Assembly (NCBI GenBank): GCA_030600525.1
Contig: JAUVLX010000150.1
Coordinates: 1 to 8,204 of the forward strand
Reading direction: 5' to 3'
Origin: Desulfobulbus sp.
GTDB lineage: Bacteria > Desulfobacterota > Desulfobulbia > Desulfobulbales > Desulfobulbaceae
DNA length: 8,204 bases
Under the pieces are notes generated by a model. The model worked only from the letters and a program-made list of their open reading frames with translations, did not search any database and was not told the DNA's origin. This document shows, one piece after another, positions 5,767 to 8,204 of this stretch (positions within the stretch are counted from its first letter, which is position 1; each line of letters starts with the position of its first letter). The position numbers were made by a program, and so were the translations under genes.

Positions 5767-6528
5767 CTACAGAATTTGCCGCAAAAAATCATTGGTTCTG
5801 TCCTGTTGAGGTGCAGAAAAAAATGCCTCAGTATCACCTACTTCAACAATACGCCCATCTTCCATGAAAACTACCCGGTCACTCACTTCTCTTGCAAATC
5901 CCATTTCATGGGTTACCACCACCATAGTCATTCCCTCCGCAGCAAGGTTACGCATTACATCCAGGACCTCACCGATCATTTCCGGATCCAAAGCGCTGGT
6001 AGCCTCATCAAACAGCATGATTTTGGGCATCAGGGCCAGTGCCCTGGCAAAGGCAACTCGTTGCTGTTGTCCACCTGAAAGAGCCTCTGGATAGCTATCC
6101 GCCTTGTTCGCCACTCCTACTTTCTCAAGCAGAGAAAGGGTAAATGCTGTTGCCTTTTTCTTGCCTGTCCGTCGTACAAGCTGCTGTGCCAGGTTGATGT
6201 TTTCCAGGACTGTCATGTGCGGAAACAGGTTAAAGGCCTGAAACACCATACCTACTTCTCGTCTGATCTCCAGCCGATGCTTCTCATTGTCATCCAAGGG
6301 AATATTATCAACAATAATCCGACCTGAATCGATTTCTTCAAGCCCGTTAAGGCACCGTAGAAAAGTGGATTTCCCAGAGCCTGACGGCCCGATAACCACA
6401 ACCACTTCGCCCTTCTTTATTTTTACCGTAAAATCATCAAGTGCCTTAATAGAACCTGGGAAAATTTTATTAAGATGTTCGGCAATTATAATATACTGTT
6501 CACTTTCCGGATGTACCATGAGTGTCAT
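5767..6528 (-). CDS. Polar amino acid ABC transporter ATPase (GlnQ/HisP family)
   Basis: This is the cytoplasmic ATPase subunit of the importer (253 aa). Counting from the ATG at 6528, the motifs are Walker A GPSGSGKS (47-54), Q-loop VFQAFNLFPHMTVLEN (Q97), signature LSGGQQQRVA (150-159), Walker B IMLFDEATSALD (170-181) and H-loop VVTHEMGFA (H207). All catalytic residues are intact and the length is typical for GlnQ-type proteins (about 240-260 aa). A GTG at 6546 would extend it by six residues, but AGGAGA at 6540-6535 is spaced 6 nt from the ATG, which decides the start. The Shine-Dalgarno overlaps the stop codon of the upstream permease (6541-6539), so the two are translationally linked. 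It should energise both permeases at 3789-4673 and 6539-7330. Confidence 0.95.
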   Translation of the reverse strand: MTLMVHPESEQYIIIAEHLNKIFPGSIKALDDFTVKIKKGEVVVVIGPSGSGKSTFLRCLNGLEEIDSGRIIVDNIPLDDNEKHRLEIRREVGMVFQAFNLFPHMTVLENINLAQQLVRRTGKKKATAFTLSLLEKVGVANKADSYPEALSGGQQQRVAFARALALMPKIMLFDEATSALDPEMIGEVLDVMRNLAAEGMTMVVVTHEMGFAREVSDRVVFMEDGRIVEVGDTEAFFSAPQQDRTNDFLRQIL

Positions 6529-6534
6529 ATTCTT

Positions 6535-6540
6535 TCTCCT
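6535..6540 (-). promoter_or_regulatory. Shine-Dalgarno for the ATPase, overlapping the permease stop codon
   Basis: AGGAGA on the minus strand lies 6 nt upstream of the ATG at 6528. It overlaps the TAG stop of the preceding permease (6541-6539). This rules out the GTG at 6546 as the main start. Premature termination in the broken permease could reduce coupling at this site. Confidence 0.7.
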
Positions 6541-7330
6541 ATGCACGTTGCGGAAATTTTCTTTCTAAAAACGATACGCAACCAGAAAGTGTCAAGGTGA
6601 TAAACAGATAGATAGCCGCTACTGTAAACCAAATTTCAAAGGTCATAAAAGTCTCAGCAATTATGGTTCTGCCTTCCATGGTCAGGTCATATACGGCTAT
6701 GGTACTTACCAGTGCTGAATCTTTGATCAATGAGATAGCCTGACTGGTTAAGGGTGGCAAGATTCTTCGAATCGCCTGGGGGAGAATAACCTTGCGATAA
6801 GTATCATACTGCGTCAGCCCTAGGCTATGAGCCGCTTCTCACTGCCCTCTTGAAATAGAAGTGATGCCTGCCCGAATAATCTCCGAGGCATACGCACCTT
6901 CAAAAAGACTCAAGGCAAGCACCGCTGTGGCAAACCTGCCAATGTCAAGGATCGGAGCCATCACAAAATAAAGAAAAAATATTTGCACCAATAAGGGCGT
7001 ATTACGGATAATTTCCAAATACACTCTAGCAAGCAGTCGCCCTACAGGGGAAGAGGACATCCTCAGCAGTGCGGTAACAAGGCCAAGAAATCCGGCTAAA
7101 AAAAGGCTGACTACTGTAATCTGCAGGGTTATTCCCAGGCCCAGAAGAAGAGGTCCAGCTATAAATTCACCGTCATAGACCTGAAACAGATAACGAGGCA
7201 CCTGTTTCCAATGCCAACTATAAGCAATATTATCGCTACCTCGCATGACGAGCCATACACTCAAACAGGCAACAATAAGAAAACCGAGTACATCACGATA
7301 AACATGTTTTGTGGATCGTAAGGGCTTCAT
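6539..7330 (-). pseudogene. Polar amino acid ABC transporter permease, first permease, interrupted by an in-frame TGA
   Basis: This is a HisM/GlnP-family permease of 263 codons in one continuous frame, except for a TGA at 6841-6839 (codon 164). The 163-residue first part has membrane helices (LGFLIVACLSVWLVM, then GITLQITVVSLFLAGFLGLV), RNTPLLVQIFFLYF and FEGAYASEIIRAGITSISRGQ. The remainder continues EAAHSLGLTQYDTYRKVILP (the EAA loop), then LPPLTSQAISLIKDSALVS and the last helices, ending at TAG. In the sister permease the same position is QWEAAHALGL encoded CAG-TGG-GAG, so the stop is a TGG-to-TGA change. TGA is a genuine stop for nikR and the second permease. Everything else is intact, which argues for a recent nonsense mutation, a sequencing error or read-through rather than long decay. 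The start is the ATG at 7330, with no clear Shine-Dalgarno. It is the first gene of the transporter operon. Confidence 0.85.
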
Positions 7331-7387
7331 AGAATGGTGATAGGGGTACGCAAGCTGTTTTCAACCAGAGTAAGAATTTTAAATATA

Positions 7388-7409
7388 TATGTATTTTCGA
7401 AAACATACA
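7388..7409. promoter_or_regulatory. 22-bp imperfect palindrome, possible operator of the importer operon
   Basis: The half-sites TATGTATTTTC and GAAAACATACA pair at 8 of 11 positions around a perfect TTTTCGAAAA core. The palindrome lies about 60 bp upstream of the first permease ATG. It is next to an AT-rich stretch that reads TATATT on the minus strand, a plausible -10 without a good -35. A dimeric regulator could bind here; none can be named. Confidence 0.35.
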
Positions 7410-7563
7410 GGATACGCCGGAGAAGTGAAGAATAACACTGTTACAGAAAAAGTCTTTTTACGGACCGCCCCGGCAATGACGCGTAGATGTGCATACTAAT
7501 ATTTTTTTTGTCCTTTTCAAGACGTTGAAGAAAAAAGAGTTAAATTAAAGCAGTATCTTCCTA

Positions 7564-7592
7564 TTGCCGTCTGTTTAGCTCTAATGTAGAGT
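7564..7592 (+). promoter_or_regulatory. Candidate sigma-70 promoter for the plus-strand ABC ATPase
   Basis: TTGCCG (7564-7569) and TAGAGT (7587-7592) each match consensus 4/6 with a 17-bp spacer, 40 bases before the ATG at 7632. Spacing and position are right, but the sequence match is moderate. Confidence 0.35.
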
Positions 7593-7631
7593 ATCACACT
7601 TTCTTTTAGCAATATCGAATCTTTTTATTAT

Positions 7632-8204
7632 ATGATGCCACTGCTATCCATCCAGAATCTCTCCCTTCAGTTTGCCGCCTCACCGGGTATGCAGGGAAAA
7701 CAATTTTCGTTGAGCAATGTCTCGTTTGATATTGCACAGGGGGAAATCCATGCCCTGGTTGGCGAATCTGGTTCCGGAAAATCCGTCACCGCCCTTTCCG
7801 TGCTACGACTCCTTGAAGACGTCAGCAATGTTTCCAGCAGCGGCAGTATTGTCTTTAACGGAAAACGAATAGATACGCTGAATAAAAAAGGGGTTCGCAG
7901 CATGCGCGGCAACGAGATAGCCATGATCTTCCAGGAGCCCATGACCTCTCTCAACCCGGTCTACACCATCGGTAATCAGTTGCTCGAACCGTTGATGCTC
8001 CACCAGAAACAATCCAAATCCCAGGCCTATGAAAATGCAATCAGCTTACTGGATCGTACCGGCATAAAAGATCCTGAAAGCCGTTTTTCCACCTATCCAC
8101 ACCAGCTATCCGGTGGCCAACGACAAAGGGTGATGATTGCTATGGCCCTGGCATGCAGGCCAAAGCTGCTCATTGCGGACGAACCGACCACTGCCCTTGA
8201 TATC
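7632..8204 (+). CDS. Oligopeptide/dipeptide-type ABC transporter ATPase (YejF/DppD-like), N-terminal part cut by window edge
   Basis: 191 codons run open from the ATG at 7632 to the window end. The motifs are Walker A GESGSGKS (44-51), Q-loop MIFQEPMTSLNP (Q101), signature LSGGQRQRV (159-167) and Walker B LLIADEPTTALD (179-190). The VGESGSGKSVTALSVLRLL and RGNEIAMIFQEPMTSLNP segments are typical of peptide/nickel-type importers. They most resemble YejF, whose full protein carries two fused ATPase halves; whether a second half follows cannot be seen. DppD, OppD or a nickel-type NikD are alternatives. It couples ATP hydrolysis to uptake through membrane partners not in the window. Two consecutive ATGs (7632, 7635) are possible starts; no Shine-Dalgarno precedes either. 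It is divergent from the amino acid importer. Confidence 0.9.
   Translation, partial: MMPLLSIQNLSLQFAASPGMQGKQFSLSNVSFDIAQGEIHALVGESGSGKSVTALSVLRLLEDVSNVSSSGSIVFNGKRIDTLNKKGVRSMRGNEIAMIFQEPMTSLNPVYTIGNQLLEPLMLHQKQSKSQAYENAISLLDRTGIKDPESRFSTYPHQLSGGQRQRVMIAMALACRPKLLIADEPTTALDI

Larger units (their letters stand above)
7331..7631. other. Divergent intergenic region between the importer operon and the plus-strand ABC ATPase
   Basis: This 301-base stretch has no convincing ORF. It holds a 22-bp imperfect palindrome (7388-7409), an AT-rich block at 7379-7395 and a candidate plus-strand promoter (7564-7592). A small TTCAA/TTGAA hairpin near 7516-7529 is too short to call. I saw no sigma-54 consensus, tRNA or copy of the dispersed repeat. 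Confidence 0.6.

Noticed and set aside
6836..6860. UGA at codon 164 of the first permease as a selenocysteine codon
   Set aside because: The homologous codon in the sister permease encodes Trp, permeases of this family are not selenoproteins, and the small downstream hairpin arises in a conserved coding stretch and does not fit a bacterial SECIS.
7498..7545. Possible terminator around the T-run and TTCAA/TTGAA hairpin
   Set aside because: The pairing is only about five bases and the T-run is on the wrong side for plus-strand termination; no gene ends nearby on the minus strand.
7667..8012. Minus-strand open frames opposite the partial plus-strand ABC ATPase
   Set aside because: The plus-strand frame has all the ATPase motifs through to the window edge, so the antisense frames are non-coding shadows.

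Overview
The window looks like chromosomal DNA from a Gram-negative bacterium of moderate, slightly AT-rich composition. Three things point to a proteobacterium-like organism: a BepA-type secreted M48 metalloprotease (an outer-membrane assembly factor), a NikR with all four nickel ligands, and a sigma-54 activator. A deltaproteobacterium in the broad sense (Desulfobacterota, perhaps Desulfobulbales) is my guess from the mix of families and protein style. Nothing in the window proves it.

Layout. At the left edge is the N-terminal part of tadA (minus strand). It diverges from a sigma-54-dependent response-regulator gene (324-1703, plus) across a short intergenic region that holds a good sigma-70 promoter. 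A block of six co-oriented minus-strand genes follows. In transcription order these are: an amino-acid-type ABC permease (7330-6539, broken by one in-frame TGA), its ATPase (6528-5767), the periplasmic binding protein (5533-4706), a second permease (4673-3789), the M48/TPR protease (3710-2292) and nikR (2281-1871). Right of a 301-base divergent intergenic region is the start of an oligopeptide-type (YejF/DppD-like) ABC ATPase on the plus strand (7632 to the window edge).

How the genes fit together. The four transporter genes make one polar-amino-acid-type (PAAT/HisMQ-GlnPQ) importer with two different permeases. The protease and nikR follow and may be cotranscribed, but they have no obvious functional link to the transporter. 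In the first permease, the codon that reads TGG (Trp) in its sister permease is TGA, at the start of the EAA loop that docks onto the ATPase. Two other genes here end in TGA, so this is most simply a nonsense mutation that may disable the importer. The binding protein also lacks the Asp that usually holds the ligand's alpha-amino group.

The most unusual non-coding feature is a pair of about 124-bp, about 88% identical palindromic elements at 1722-1844 and 5575-5698, in opposite orientations. Each contains an outer AT-rich stem and an inner hairpin followed by a T-run. Each also sits just downstream, in the sense direction, of a gene: the response regulator and the transporter ATPase. They look like copies of a MITE-like or REP-like family that may act as portable terminators or attenuators. 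One copy splits the transporter operon between ATPase and binding protein.
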